DNA of 64,000 nucleotides, from positions 62,001-126,000 of the forward strand of contig JAEXRH010000002.1 of the NCBI GenBank assembly GCA_023438065.1, written 5' to 3'. This document shows, in pieces, positions 56,997 through 64,000 of this stretch. Each line of letters begins with the position of its first letter. Positions within the stretch are counted from its first letter, which is position 1. Below the pieces are notes generated by a model. The model made no database searches, was not told where the DNA came from, and saw only the letters and a program-made list of their open reading frames with translations. This DNA is from Spirochaetota bacterium. GTDB taxonomy: Bacteria > Spirochaetota > Spirochaetia > Treponematales > Treponemataceae. A program made the position numbers and the translations under genes.

Positions 56997-58082
56997 TCAG
57001 TCGTACAGCATGACGGGCGTTTCCTCGAGTTCCCGCTCGAGATGTTCCTTCTCGGCCGACGCGATGCGCTCGAATTCGTCCCTGATGTCCCAGAAGACTC
57101 CGGTGACGTTCGGATCGAAGTGCGAGCCCGCCTCGTGCATGATGACGCTGACCGCGGCCCCATGAGGGCTCGCTTCCTTGTAGGGACGTTCCGAGCGAAG
57201 CGCGTCGTATACGTCCGCGATCGCCATGACGCGCGCGGTCAGGGGGATTTCCCCACCGGACAGTCCGTAGGGGTATCCCGTGCCGTCCCACCGCTCATGG
57301 TGGAATTCCGCGATTTCCTTCGCGAACGAGAGGAACGAGTCGTTTTGCATCGAGCGCTGGGTTTGCGCGATCGCCCGGGCGCCGAGGAGGGTGTGCGTCT
57401 TCATCACCTCGAATTCGCTTTCCGTGAGCTTTCCCGGCTTGAGGAGTATCGTGTCCGGGATGCCGACCTTCCCGATGTCGTGGAGGATCGCCGAGCTCGC
57501 GATGAGCGAGATGGCCCGTTGGCTAAAAGGCCGTTCCCCGGGAAGGTTTTCGAGGAGCAGCTTGACGTAGAGCCTCGTGCGCAGGATGTGCTCGCCCGTT
57601 TCCCGGTCGCGGAATTCCGAGAGGACCGCCATCGAGCTGAAGATCGCCTCCCTCGTGCGCATGAGCTCGACCGTCCTCGAGTGGAGAAGGGCTTCCTTCT
57701 TTTTGAGGGAGGTGATGTTGTTCGCGATGACGATGTGCGCGTTCGCGGGTGTTTTATCCTGCTGTCGGAAAACCGTGAGATTCGCCCAAACGATATGGCC
57801 ATCCTTTCGTATGTACCGTTTATCGTGGGAAACCTTCGGCATTTGGCCGGACAGGAAGGGCGCGAGCGCGTTGTAGGTCCGCTCGATGTCCTCGGGATGG
57901 GTGAAGCGTTCCCAGCTTTCCCCGATGATCTCCGCGCGATCCCTTCCGAGCAGGTCGCAGTAGGAGTCGTTCAGATAAAGGATCGTGTTCGCGCACGAAT
58001 CGACGAGGGCTACGGGGATGGGAACGGTATCGAAAATTAGCGGATTTACTTCGGCATTGAAAAATGACCCATCAGTCATCAT
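56997..58082 (-). CDS. PAS/HD-GYP cyclic-di-GMP phosphodiesterase
   Basis: The 361-residue cytoplasmic protein has a PAS domain (about 15-130: PIPVALVDSCANTILYLNDS, then GRDRAEIIGESWERFTHPED) and a C-terminal HD-GYP domain (about 150-350). The domain has the HD in SSAILHDIGKVGIPD, the GYP-type HHERWDGTGYP and the DVYDALRSERPYK motif. HD-GYP enzymes hydrolyse cyclic di-GMP. All metal ligands seem present. The start at 58082 has AAGGAG eight bases away. It is monocistronic, with a consensus-like promoter upstream. It could connect local signals to motility. Confidence 0.92.
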   Translation of the reverse strand: MMTDGSFFNAEVNPLIFDTVPIPVALVDSCANTILYLNDSYCDLLGRDRAEIIGESWERFTHPEDIERTYNALAPFLSGQMPKVSHDKRYIRKDGHIVWANLTVFRQQDKTPANAHIVIANNITSLKKKEALLHSRTVELMRTREAIFSSMAVLSEFRDRETGEHILRTRLYVKLLLENLPGERPFSQRAISLIASSAILHDIGKVGIPDTILLKPGKLTESEFEVMKTHTLLGARAIAQTQRSMQNDSFLSFAKEIAEFHHERWDGTGYPYGLSGGEIPLTARVMAIADVYDALRSERPYKEASPHGAAVSVIMHEAGSHFDPNVTGVFWDIRDEFERIASAEKEHLERELEETPVMLYD

Positions 58083-58143
58083 CGGGAAGACTCCTTCGGT
58101 GCGTTATTAAGGTGATGACTTTTGCGATTGAAATGTTGATGAC

Positions 58144-58174
58144 AGTATAACTCGGAATTCAGTAGATCTGTCAA
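58144..58174 (-). promoter_or_regulatory. Predicted promoter of the HD-GYP gene
   Basis: On the minus strand a perfect TTGACA (58174-58169), a 19-base spacer and TATACT (58149-58144); TTATAC one base earlier would give an 18-base spacer. Confidence 0.6.
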
Positions 58175-58255
58175 GGAAAAAATGTTAACGATAGGGAACT
58201 TTGACGGAATCGCGGGGATACCAAGCGGGTTCCCGGACTCGCTGAGGGTGTCTTC

Positions 58256-58303
58256 AAAAAAAAAACCGGATCGGCGCACGGAGATGATCCCCGTGCCGAT
58301 CCG
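58256..58303 (-). terminator. Intrinsic terminator of the HU gene
   Basis: On the minus strand a long GC-rich stem (CCGGATCGGC arm at 58303-58294, partner GCCGATCCGG at 58274-58265) is followed by nine T (58264-58256). Confidence 0.9.
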
Positions 58304-58362
58304 GCCCGCAAGTACCGATGCCCGGAACGCGCGAACGAGCGCGAAACGTCCGGGGTGCGTCG

Positions 58363-58641
58363 TTACTTCTTGTTGACGAGGTCCTTGAGGGCCTTGCCCG
58401 CCTTGAACTTCGGGTTCTTGGACGCCTTGATCTTGATGTTCTCGCCGGTCTTGGGGTTGCGTCCGACGCGCGCGGCGCGCTTTCCGACCTCGAAGGTGCC
58501 GAAGCCGATGAGCTGGACGGTGCCGCCCTTCTTGAGCTCCTTGCTGACGGTGTTGATGAACGCCTTGAGCGAAGCCTCGCTGTCCTTCTTGGTTAATCCG
58601 GTTTCCTCGGCGATTGCGTCAATCAGTTCCGATTTGTTCAT
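58363..58641 (-). CDS. hup: HU-family DNA-binding protein
   Basis: The 92-residue histone-like protein starts MNKSELIDAIAEETGL. It has the HU/IHF signature GFGTFEVGKRAARVGRNP and the beta-arm sequence NPKTGENIKIKASKNPKFKA. It binds and bends DNA as a dimer and organises the nucleoid. The start at 58641 is the conserved one; a longer frame to 58704 is unsupported. It has a near-consensus promoter and a strong terminator of its own, as expected for an abundant protein. Confidence 0.96.
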   Translation of the reverse strand: MNKSELIDAIAEETGLTKKDSEASLKAFINTVSKELKKGGTVQLIGFGTFEVGKRAARVGRNPKTGENIKIKASKNPKFKAGKALKDLVNKK

Positions 58642-58675
58642 GGTATCGATGTCTCCTCTTGAAATAGGTCCCTTT

Positions 58676-58704
58676 ACTATAGCATACCTCGACCGTTCGT
58701 ACAA
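58676..58704 (-). promoter_or_regulatory. Predicted HU promoter
   Basis: On the minus strand TTGTAC (58704-58699), a 17-base spacer and TATAGT (58681-58676), lying directly after the acyl-CoA synthetase stop. Confidence 0.7.
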
Positions 58705-58707
58705 TCT

Positions 58708-60438
58708 TCAAACGCCGAGAGCCGCGTCATAATCGCGGTACAGGAAGCGCTTGATCTTTTTCGTGGCCGTCTGCTCGAACTCGCTCTCGCGGATGCCCCA
58801 GCTCGCGATCTTCCGGTACGAGACGAGCTCGCGGTTAACCCGCTGAACCTCCTCGCGAATGAGGTTCTCCGCGAATTCCCGCTCCGCCCCCCGTTCCCCG
58901 TAGCGACCCCTGAGCCATTCGCGGTCAGGCACGAAGATCGCGGCGATTTCCTCGCCCTTCGCGCCCTTTCTCGGGAGGACGAGGACCTGGGCGATCGCCG
59001 GGATGCCGGCAAAGCGCGCCTCGATCTCCTCGGGATAGACGTTCTTGCCGCCGGCGGTGACGATGAGGTTTTTTCGCCTTCCGGTGATGAAAAGGAAGCC
59101 GTCTCCGTCGAGGTACCCGAGATCCCCGGTCCTGAGGTATCCGTCGGGGCCGATTGCCTCGGCGGTCGCCTCGGGATTGCGGAAGTACCCTTTCATGAGG
59201 GACGGCGACTTGACGACGATCTCGCCGATCCCGTCCTCCCCCGAGTCGACGATCCTGACGTCGGTGTACTTCACGGCGAGGCCTGCGGACTTGTTGTTCT
59301 TTCGCCCGATAGTGTTCGTCGTGATGAGCGGGCCGTTTTCGCTCATGCCGTAGCCCTGCACGATGTTAAACCCGAGGTCGTCGAAAAAATCGGCGACCGA
59401 GGGGTCGAGCGCGCCGCCGCCGGCGACGAGAAGCCTGATGGAACCGAGTCCGGCCTTCCTTCTTATGCCCGAAAGTAAAACGGCCCCGACCGCGCGCGAG
59501 CGGAGGACCACCCGGAAAAAGCGCGACAGGGTCATGAGCGTCGCCACGAGCGACGACGCCAACGCGCCTTGTTCCCTGAAACCGTGGCGGAGTCCCGAGG
59601 CGAGCTTGTCGTAGAGGAGGGGGACCGCGATCATGATGGTGCCGCGAGAGTCGCGTATATCGTCGATGATGACCTTGCCGACCACCTTATCGCAAATGGT
59701 CAGGCTCGCGCCGACGGTCAGCGGCGAGAGAAACGCGCAGGTCGTCGGATAGGTGTGGTGGAGCGGGAGAACGCCCATGAACACGTCGCGGTCATAGATG
59801 GGAAGGGACATGATCGAGGCGTTGATGTTCGCGATGATCCCGTGGTGAGAGAGCACGACGCCCTTCGCGATGCCGGTCGTTCCCGAAGTAAAGATGATCG
59901 AGGCGGCGTGGTCTCCCGGAATGGTTTCGGGAGCGGGGAGCGGTGTATCCTCCGGCGCCGAGGCGAGCAGCGCTTCCCATTCCCCGCCGATGGGTACGGC
60001 GAGGGCGATGGAGGGCGCCGCGTCGCGGAAACGGGTGATGGCGTCCTTCTTTTTGCCCGAAACGACAAGTGCCCGCGGCTCGGCTTTCCCGAGGATTCCC
60101 GCCACGTCGTCTTCCGAAAGGGATGCGTCTATCGGGACGACGGTGCACCCGGCCCTGACCGCGCCCAGCCATGCCGCGCACCACTCGGGGCGGTTCTCTG
60201 CCCAGAGCGCGACGCGATCGTCGTTCGAGAGCCCCGCGCCGCGAAGCGCGCGCGCGAAAGCCTCGGCAGCGTCAAAGAGGCGCGCGTAGGTCCATTCGTC
60301 GAACTCGACGTTTCTGCCCGCGCGGTATCGTACGGCGACACGCTCGGGCCACCGATCCCTTCCATGGCGCATCCAGGCGATGAAATTCGGGAAGTCGATA
60401 TCGGGCCAAGCGGCAATGTAATCGTTGATTTTTAGCAT
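58708..60438 (-). CDS. AMP-dependent acyl-CoA synthetase/ligase
   Basis: The 576-residue adenylate-forming enzyme has the P-loop IIFTSGTTGIAKGVVLSH, the YGMSENGPLITTN motif, the ATPase motif YLRTGDLGYLDGDGFLFITG and a C-terminal Lys region TATKKIKRF. This matches long-chain fatty acyl-CoA synthetases, which activate fatty acids with ATP and CoA. It lacks the large insertion of eukaryotic forms. It may supply acyl groups to lipid synthesis. The upstream promoter carries TATACT. Which acid it prefers cannot be read from the sequence. Confidence 0.9.
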   Translation of the reverse strand: MLKINDYIAAWPDIDFPNFIAWMRHGRDRWPERVAVRYRAGRNVEFDEWTYARLFDAAEAFARALRGAGLSNDDRVALWAENRPEWCAAWLGAVRAGCTVVPIDASLSEDDVAGILGKAEPRALVVSGKKKDAITRFRDAAPSIALAVPIGGEWEALLASAPEDTPLPAPETIPGDHAASIIFTSGTTGIAKGVVLSHHGIIANINASIMSLPIYDRDVFMGVLPLHHTYPTTCAFLSPLTVGASLTICDKVVGKVIIDDIRDSRGTIMIAVPLLYDKLASGLRHGFREQGALASSLVATLMTLSRFFRVVLRSRAVGAVLLSGIRRKAGLGSIRLLVAGGGALDPSVADFFDDLGFNIVQGYGMSENGPLITTNTIGRKNNKSAGLAVKYTDVRIVDSGEDGIGEIVVKSPSLMKGYFRNPEATAEAIGPDGYLRTGDLGYLDGDGFLFITGRRKNLIVTAGGKNVYPEEIEARFAGIPAIAQVLVLPRKGAKGEEIAAIFVPDREWLRGRYGERGAEREFAENLIREEVQRVNRELVSYRKIASWGIRESEFEQTATKKIKRFLYRDYDAALGV

Positions 60439-60511
60439 GATTCGTCTCCGGGGCCCGTGAATTCCGGACTTACCGCGATAGGCGTTATTGCCGGACGGGC
60501 GCTTTCAGGTC

Positions 60512-60540
60512 AGTATACCGCGAAACGAATGAAGGCGGAA
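60512..60540 (-). promoter_or_regulatory. Predicted promoter of the acyl-CoA synthetase gene
   Basis: On the minus strand TTCCGC (60540-60535), a 17-base spacer and TATACT (60517-60512). Confidence 0.5.
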
Positions 60541-60552
60541 GGGGATACAGGC

Positions 60553-60795
60553 TTACAGGTTCCAGGGATTCGTGACCGTGTCGGCCTTTCTGGCGAAGAG
60601 ATCCGCGGGATCGACTTCGAGCGCCTGCGCGATCCGGTCTATCATGCCCGGCGACGGATACTTCTCGGCCCGCTCGATTTGCGCGATGTAATTGCCCGAG
60701 GTCCCGACCTTATCGGCGAGAGCCGCTTGGGTGAGCCCTGACTCTGTCCGTCGTGTTTTAAGGTTATGCGCAAGATAGCGTTGGATCGTCGTCAT
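60553..60795 (-). CDS. Small XRE-family helix-turn-helix regulator
   Basis: The 80-residue protein is almost entirely a Cro/CI-type helix-turn-helix (about 8-68: LAHNLKTRRTESGLTQAALA, then VGTSGNYIAQIERAEKYPSP and IAQALEVDPADLFAR). It probably binds DNA as a dimer. There is no toxin gene or phage gene beside it, so it is likely a chromosomal regulator rather than an antitoxin or prophage remnant. The ribosome site is weak. It lies 114 bases upstream of the acyl-CoA synthetase gene and could regulate it. Confidence 0.88.
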   Translation of the reverse strand: MTTIQRYLAHNLKTRRTESGLTQAALADKVGTSGNYIAQIERAEKYPSPGMIDRIAQALEVDPADLFARKADTVTNPWNL

Positions 60796-60905
60796 CGGTA
60801 TCTACCCGATCCGTCATTCGCGTGCGCGCGATCAAGCGGATTTGGGCTCCTCCTCACACAAGTATATACCACGCTTATCGGGGGAATCCATCCTGACGCA
60901 AGAAT

Positions 60906-60938
60906 AAAAAAAAGGAATCCTCGTCGGATTCCTTTTTT
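60906..60938 (-). terminator. Terminator after tRNA-Lys
   Basis: AAAGGAATCC pairs with GGATTCCTTT across a 5-base loop, flanked by A/T runs on both sides; on the minus strand a T-run follows the stem. It could work in both directions. Confidence 0.85.
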
Positions 60939-61011
60939 TGAGCCATGTTGGATTCGAACCAACGACCCACGCCTTAAAAGGGCGTTGCTCTACCTACTGA
61001 GCTAATGGCCC
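60939..61011 (-). tRNA. tRNA-Lys (anticodon TTT)
   Basis: A 73-base cloverleaf on the minus strand. The acceptor stem GGGCCAT pairs with ATGGCTC (one G-T pair), the D-stem is GCTC/GAGC, and the anticodon stem ACGCC/GGCGT encloses the loop CTTTTAA (anticodon TTT). The T-stem is GTTGG/CCAAC with TTCGAAT in the loop, and the discriminator base is A. The 3' CCA is not encoded. It reads AAA and AAG codons. Confidence 0.96.
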
Positions 61012-61034
61012 GGGTCGTGAATAACGTAGAGAAA

Positions 61035-61061
61035 ACTATAGGAAACCGGCGCTTTTGTCAA
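61035..61061 (-). promoter_or_regulatory. Predicted tRNA-Lys promoter
   Basis: On the minus strand a perfect TTGACA (61061-61056), a 15-base spacer and TATAGT (61040-61035), about 24 bases before the tRNA. Confidence 0.6.
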
Positions 61062-61083
61062 CAGAAGGGAATTTCAGGTCCCG

Positions 61084-62256
61084 TCAGTATTGAAAAGCGG
61101 CCGATAGGGCGATGTTGAGGAGGGCCCGGTCGCCCGGCTCAAGACCAAGCTCGGTACCGTACATCGCGAAATCGATCTTGAAGGCCGAAAGGTCAAGACC
61201 GAGTCCGGCCGAGAGATAGGCGTCGCGGATGCCCGCGCGGAAGGTCACGACGTCCAGGAGCTCGATCTCGCTTCCGACCGCGAAGTCCAGGAGTACGTTC
61301 CGGTGGACCAAGCGGAAAACGGCGAGGGTGTCCCTCCAGTCGGCCATGACTGCCCAGCGCGTGATGGTCGTCCATCGAGCGGGAACCGGTATCTCGTAGG
61401 CGGCGCCGATCGTGAGATTCGGGGTAAGGCGCCCGTACTCCGTGTCGGAATCGGGGTCCCCGGAGACGAAGTCGTCGAGATTCGCGTACCGCGTCGAGAA
61501 TACCGGGGTATAGAGGTCCCGGCAGAGGATTGACGCGCTCAACCTGCTGTCGTATCGGTACAGCGCGCCGACGTCGAGCCCGAAACCGGTCGAGAGGACG
61601 GCCGGAATCGCGTTGACGTCGAGATTCGTGAAGGTGTCGAGCACGTCGATCGCCGTCCCTTCTTCCAGGACGAAGGTCTGGAAGAATCCCTTCAACTGCA
61701 ACCCTCCGGCGATCGTATGCGGGCCGTTCTCGTAGAGGGTGAGTCCGTATCCGCCGACAAAGAGGAATTCCTCGCCGGTAAGGAGTCTGGCGAGCGTGAT
61801 CGACGGGACGTTCACGCCGGTTATGGTTCGGTTAAAGACGCCAAACCCGAAATTGCGTTCGACCTTGCCGATCGCGAGCGGGCCGGTGACGTTCAAGCCG
61901 AGGCTGACGCCGTTATTGTCGCTGACGAGGTCAAGAATGCCGGTCGTCATGTCTTCCGCCTCAAGCACCGAAGGGATGTCGAAGAGCGGCCCCGATACCT
62001 CGCACGCGATCCGCGCGAAGGACCATTCCCGGCTCACGAAGGCGAGGGCCGCGGGATTGGTCGAAAGGGTGTCGAAACCCGCCTCCCGGGCGCTGTACGC
62101 GCCGCCTGCGCCCTCGAGGGCGGGGGACACGATTTCGGGCGCGATGGGCTTGAAGTCGAACGATTGCGCCGGGGCGGGAGAAGCCAGGGCAAAAAGCGTG
62201 AGCGCCGCCGGGATGAACGCCGATGCCGGAAAGCGGTGGTTCCGCGATTGCTTCAT
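61084..62256 (-). CDS. Outer-membrane beta-barrel protein, treponemal UPF0164/PorV-like
   Basis: The 390-residue protein has a signal peptide (about 1-30, PAPAQS) and alternating amphipathic strands. It ends LSAAFQY with a C-terminal aromatic. The N-terminal EGAGGAYSAREAGFDTLSTNPAAL pattern, followed by FVSREWSFARIACEV, resembles the UPF0164/PorV-type (FadL-like) barrels of treponemes, which have a similar NPA motif after a glycine-rich segment. Such proteins may move hydrophobic molecules across the outer membrane. Its ATG overlaps the stop of the lipoprotein gene upstream (ATGA), so the two are translationally coupled. Confidence 0.75.
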   Translation of the reverse strand: MKQSRNHRFPASAFIPAALTLFALASPAPAQSFDFKPIAPEIVSPALEGAGGAYSAREAGFDTLSTNPAALAFVSREWSFARIACEVSGPLFDIPSVLEAEDMTTGILDLVSDNNGVSLGLNVTGPLAIGKVERNFGFGVFNRTITGVNVPSITLARLLTGEEFLFVGGYGLTLYENGPHTIAGGLQLKGFFQTFVLEEGTAIDVLDTFTNLDVNAIPAVLSTGFGLDVGALYRYDSRLSASILCRDLYTPVFSTRYANLDDFVSGDPDSDTEYGRLTPNLTIGAAYEIPVPARWTTITRWAVMADWRDTLAVFRLVHRNVLLDFAVGSEIELLDVVTFRAGIRDAYLSAGLGLDLSAFKIDFAMYGTELGLEPGDRALLNIALSAAFQY

Positions 62257-62966
62257 GGTTGGGTTCCTTTCAGGAAGTCGATGAGCTGGAAATCGCCGAT
62301 AGAGGTGTCGGCCGCGTCCGGCCTTGCCTCGATCGTCGCCGCCGCGTCGATGACGGTTTGCATGCGCGCCTGCTGTTCGGCGTTCAACCCCGAGGTCGCG
62401 AGCGTGGACGGATTCGCCAGGATGTCCATGACGGTCGAGCTTCCGCCGGCTCCGAGCTCCGCGGCGATATCCGCGGTCACCACCGAGGTGGCGAATATGA
62501 GGGAGTCGACGGGAGCGGTCTGGAGGGTGTCCGCGTCCGCGAGGAGTGTTTCAATGGCGCCGAGGTTGACCGATGAATCGAAACTGTTGAATGCGTCCTC
62601 CACGAGGGCGTCGGTGTCCCCGCCGGCGTCCTGGGCGCGCTGGGCGATATCGGTGATCGTGCCCATGTCCACGGCCGCGGACGTGGCAAGCTTGAGAATG
62701 GCCGCCTTGTCCTCCGCCGGAAGCGCGAGTATCGATGCGGGAGTCTTGTCCGAAAGCACGTCGAGTATCTCTTTCGCGAGCTCCGGGTCGGTCGCGCTGT
62801 CATCCTTGGCGAGATCGACGAGATCCGCGACCGAGGTGCTTGAGGGGATGCTGATCCCGTCCCGGGCGAAAGAGGATCCCATCGAGGTGGTGAAAAGGTC
62901 GCGACATCCAGTCGCGAGAATCGCGATCGAGAGGGAGAAAAGCGCAATTGCGAGCCGTCGTTTCAT
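62253..62966 (-). CDS. Ala/Asp/Thr-rich helical lipoprotein
   Basis: The 237-residue protein starts at 62966 with GGAGG eight bases upstream; earlier Met codons lie in the promoter or lack a site. The lipobox LATGC places the lipidated Cys near residue 21. The mature part is helical and rich in A, D, T, S and L, with repeated short segments such as AEDKAAILKLATSA and TSVVTADIAAELG. No family is recognised. It is coupled to the downstream barrel gene, so a barrel-associated periplasmic role is likely. A promoter (TTGAGG, 17 bases, TACAAT) precedes it. Confidence 0.75.
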   Translation of the reverse strand: MKRRLAIALFSLSIAILATGCRDLFTTSMGSSFARDGISIPSSTSVADLVDLAKDDSATDPELAKEILDVLSDKTPASILALPAEDKAAILKLATSAAVDMGTITDIAQRAQDAGGDTDALVEDAFNSFDSSVNLGAIETLLADADTLQTAPVDSLIFATSVVTADIAAELGAGGSSTVMDILANPSTLATSGLNAEQQARMQTVIDAAATIEARPDAADTSIGDFQLIDFLKGTQP

Positions 62967-62990
62967 GCCCCGTGCCTCCGTCATTGCCTG

Positions 62991-63019
62991 ATTGTATTCC
63001 ATGAAGTCAAAAACCTCAA
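62991..63019 (-). promoter_or_regulatory. Predicted promoter of the lipoprotein/barrel pair
   Basis: On the minus strand TTGAGG (63019-63014), a 17-base spacer and TACAAT (62996-62991). Confidence 0.5.
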
Positions 63020-63055
63020 GGAAATGCCGAGGGTCTACTTCTAGTATACGACGGT

Positions 63056-64000
63056 TCAGTCAAGATTCGCCATCGCGGCGGTTCCGATCCCGGTAATCCT
63101 GACCATTATTCGTTTCCCGCGGGGAATATCTTCGGGATAGCCGTCCACGACGACCGAAAGGTAGTTCCCGGTGACGGCGGTCACGGGTCCGCCCGAAGCG
63201 TTGACCTCGGCGACGGCAGATACCGTTTTCCCGACCCATCGCTCCGCGTATTCGCGATGGCCGCGCGCGGAGAGCTCCGAGAGTTGCGCTACCCGCTCCC
63301 CGGCGACGCGTTCGGGAACCCGTGGCCGCAAGTCCCATGCCTCCGTGCCCGGACGCGGGGAAAAGGGAAAGGCGTGGATGGCCGCGAAACGGGCACGCTC
63401 GCATAGGCCGGCCGTGAGCGCGAAATCGGCGTCGGTTTCCCCGGGAAAGCCCGCGATGATGTCGCAGGCGATGAAGGGGTCGTCCTTGGCCGAACGGAGT
63501 CGCTCGACGGCCCGGATCACCGCGTCGGCCTCATAGGGACGCCGCATCGCCTTGAGGACGCGGTCGCTTCCCGACTGGACGGAAAGGTGAAAATGCGGGC
63601 ATACGCGCTCGTCGGCGAGCATGGGAAGGATCGCCTCGTCGACGCGCTCGGGGTACAGGCTTCCGATGCGGATGCCGATCGAGCGCGTTTCGGCGAGGAT
63701 GCGGCCAAGGAGGTCGGCGAAGTCCGCGTTCCCGGAACGGTATTGGGAGAGGTTGACCCCGGAAAGGATGACCTCGCCCCAGCCTGCATCCTCGATGCGT
63801 CTGATACGGTCGATGACCGAATCGGCGTCGAGCGAGACGGCCTTGCCCCGCGCGAGCCTGATCCGGCAGTAGGAGCAGCGGTTGTCGCAGCCGTCCTGTA
63901 CCTTGATCGAGGCGCGCGAATGGAAGAGAAAGTCGTCCGTGGAGAGCTTGAAGGTTTCCGGGATGGGGGAGTCGACCTCGGAAAGCGCGACCGTCTCCCG
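63056..64000 (-). CDS. mtaB: MtaB-like radical-SAM tRNA methylthiotransferase (5' end beyond window)
   Basis: The frame is open for 314 codons from the right edge to the stop at 63056; the N-terminal UPF0004 domain is missing beyond the window. The visible part has the radical-SAM cluster CDNRCSYC (from about 63887), GEVILSGVNLSQY, HLSVQSGSD and DIIAGFPGETDADF. A TRAM-like tail follows (about the last 60 residues). These fit MiaB/MtaB enzymes, and the C-terminal part and VNLSQY motif favour MtaB, which thiolates t6A37 in tRNAs reading ANN codons, including tRNA-Lys. RimO or MiaB cannot be excluded without the N-terminus. Confidence 0.82.
   Translation of the reverse strand, partial: RETVALSEVDSPIPETFKLSTDDFLFHSRASIKVQDGCDNRCSYCRIRLARGKAVSLDADSVIDRIRRIEDAGWGEVILSGVNLSQYRSGNADFADLLGRILAETRSIGIRIGSLYPERVDEAILPMLADERVCPHFHLSVQSGSDRVLKAMRRPYEADAVIRAVERLRSAKDDPFIACDIIAGFPGETDADFALTAGLCERARFAAIHAFPFSPRPGTEAWDLRPRVPERVAGERVAQLSELSARGHREYAERWVGKTVSAVAEVNASGGPVTAVTGNYLSVVVDGYPEDIPRGKRIMVRITGIGTAAMANLD

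Noticed and set aside
60553..60795. XRE-type gene as antitoxin or prophage repressor
   Set aside because: No toxin, integrase or phage gene is adjacent, and codon use is like its neighbours.
1..64000. Search for CRISPR arrays, insertion sequences, integrases, rRNA genes and long repeats
   Set aside because: None was seen. Repeats are limited to short operator-like or hairpin sequences and internal protein repeats.

Overview
The window is about 64 kb of GC-rich (roughly 60% or more) bacterial chromosome, densely coding on both strands. No intergenic gap exceeds 300 bases. No insertion sequence, phage, CRISPR array, rRNA or replication origin is visible. The diderm envelope (LolA-like carriers, several beta-barrels with C-terminal F or Y, many lipoproteins), the DapL-type aminotransferase, the dimeric GlyRS, the chemosensory locus and a treponeme-like barrel together suggest a GC-rich spirochaete (Spirochaeta/Treponema relatives). 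That assignment is inferred from gene content and was not tested by search.

Layout. (1) 1-11,793, minus strand: a chemosensory and two-component locus. In transcription order it holds a lone receiver, a PAS hybrid kinase, a receiver-HisKA_2 kinase, CheA, a chemoreceptor, CheW, CheR, a ParA-type ATPase and an unknown protein that leaves the window. Many of these genes overlap by ATGA or are separated by a few bases. (2) 11,878-14,541: a YdcF-like membrane protein and gltX. (3) 14,552-27,625, plus strand: two consecutive envelope cassettes of the same logic. The first is TetR / RND (MMPL) transporter / LolA-like periplasmic protein / outer-membrane barrel. The second is a membrane AraC regulator / two FtsX permeases / LolA-like protein / LolD-like ATPase / barrel. 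A MipA/OmpV-like barrel lies between them. This is the most interesting block. (4) 27,798-37,889: metabolic and regulatory genes, namely a nitronate-monooxygenase-family enzyme, a RelA/SpoT-like unknown, hydrolases, a thioesterase divergent from TrmB-dapL, ridA, a membrane LuxR regulator and an AraC-GyrI regulator. (5) 38,114-45,258: glyQS, a ROK regulator with a ferredoxin-type aldo-keto reductase, and nadE divergent from tyrS. (6) 45,280-52,070: cell-envelope genes (PBP1A with a ParB-like partner, LysM/M23 peptidase, PEGA-like protein) and a 2[4Fe-4S] ferredoxin. (7) 52,167-64,000: an unusual AAA+ ATPase, an acyltransferase, an ATP-grasp ligase with an unknown partner, a PAS/HD-GYP phosphodiesterase, HU, an acyl-CoA synthetase, an XRE regulator, tRNA-Lys, a barrel with its lipoprotein, and a partial MtaB-like methylthiotransferase.

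Two themes recur in the non-coding DNA. Several genes have perfect or near-perfect inverted repeats that include the ribosome-binding site or straddle the -10 element (cheA, the lone receiver, the MipA-like gene, trmB, and close by at the nitronate monooxygenase). Three genes (nadE, tyrS, mrcA) have a good -10 only 6-10 bases from the start codon and no Shine-Dalgarno sequence, which suggests leaderless or near-leaderless mRNAs. All functional calls come from reading motifs; no database search was run.
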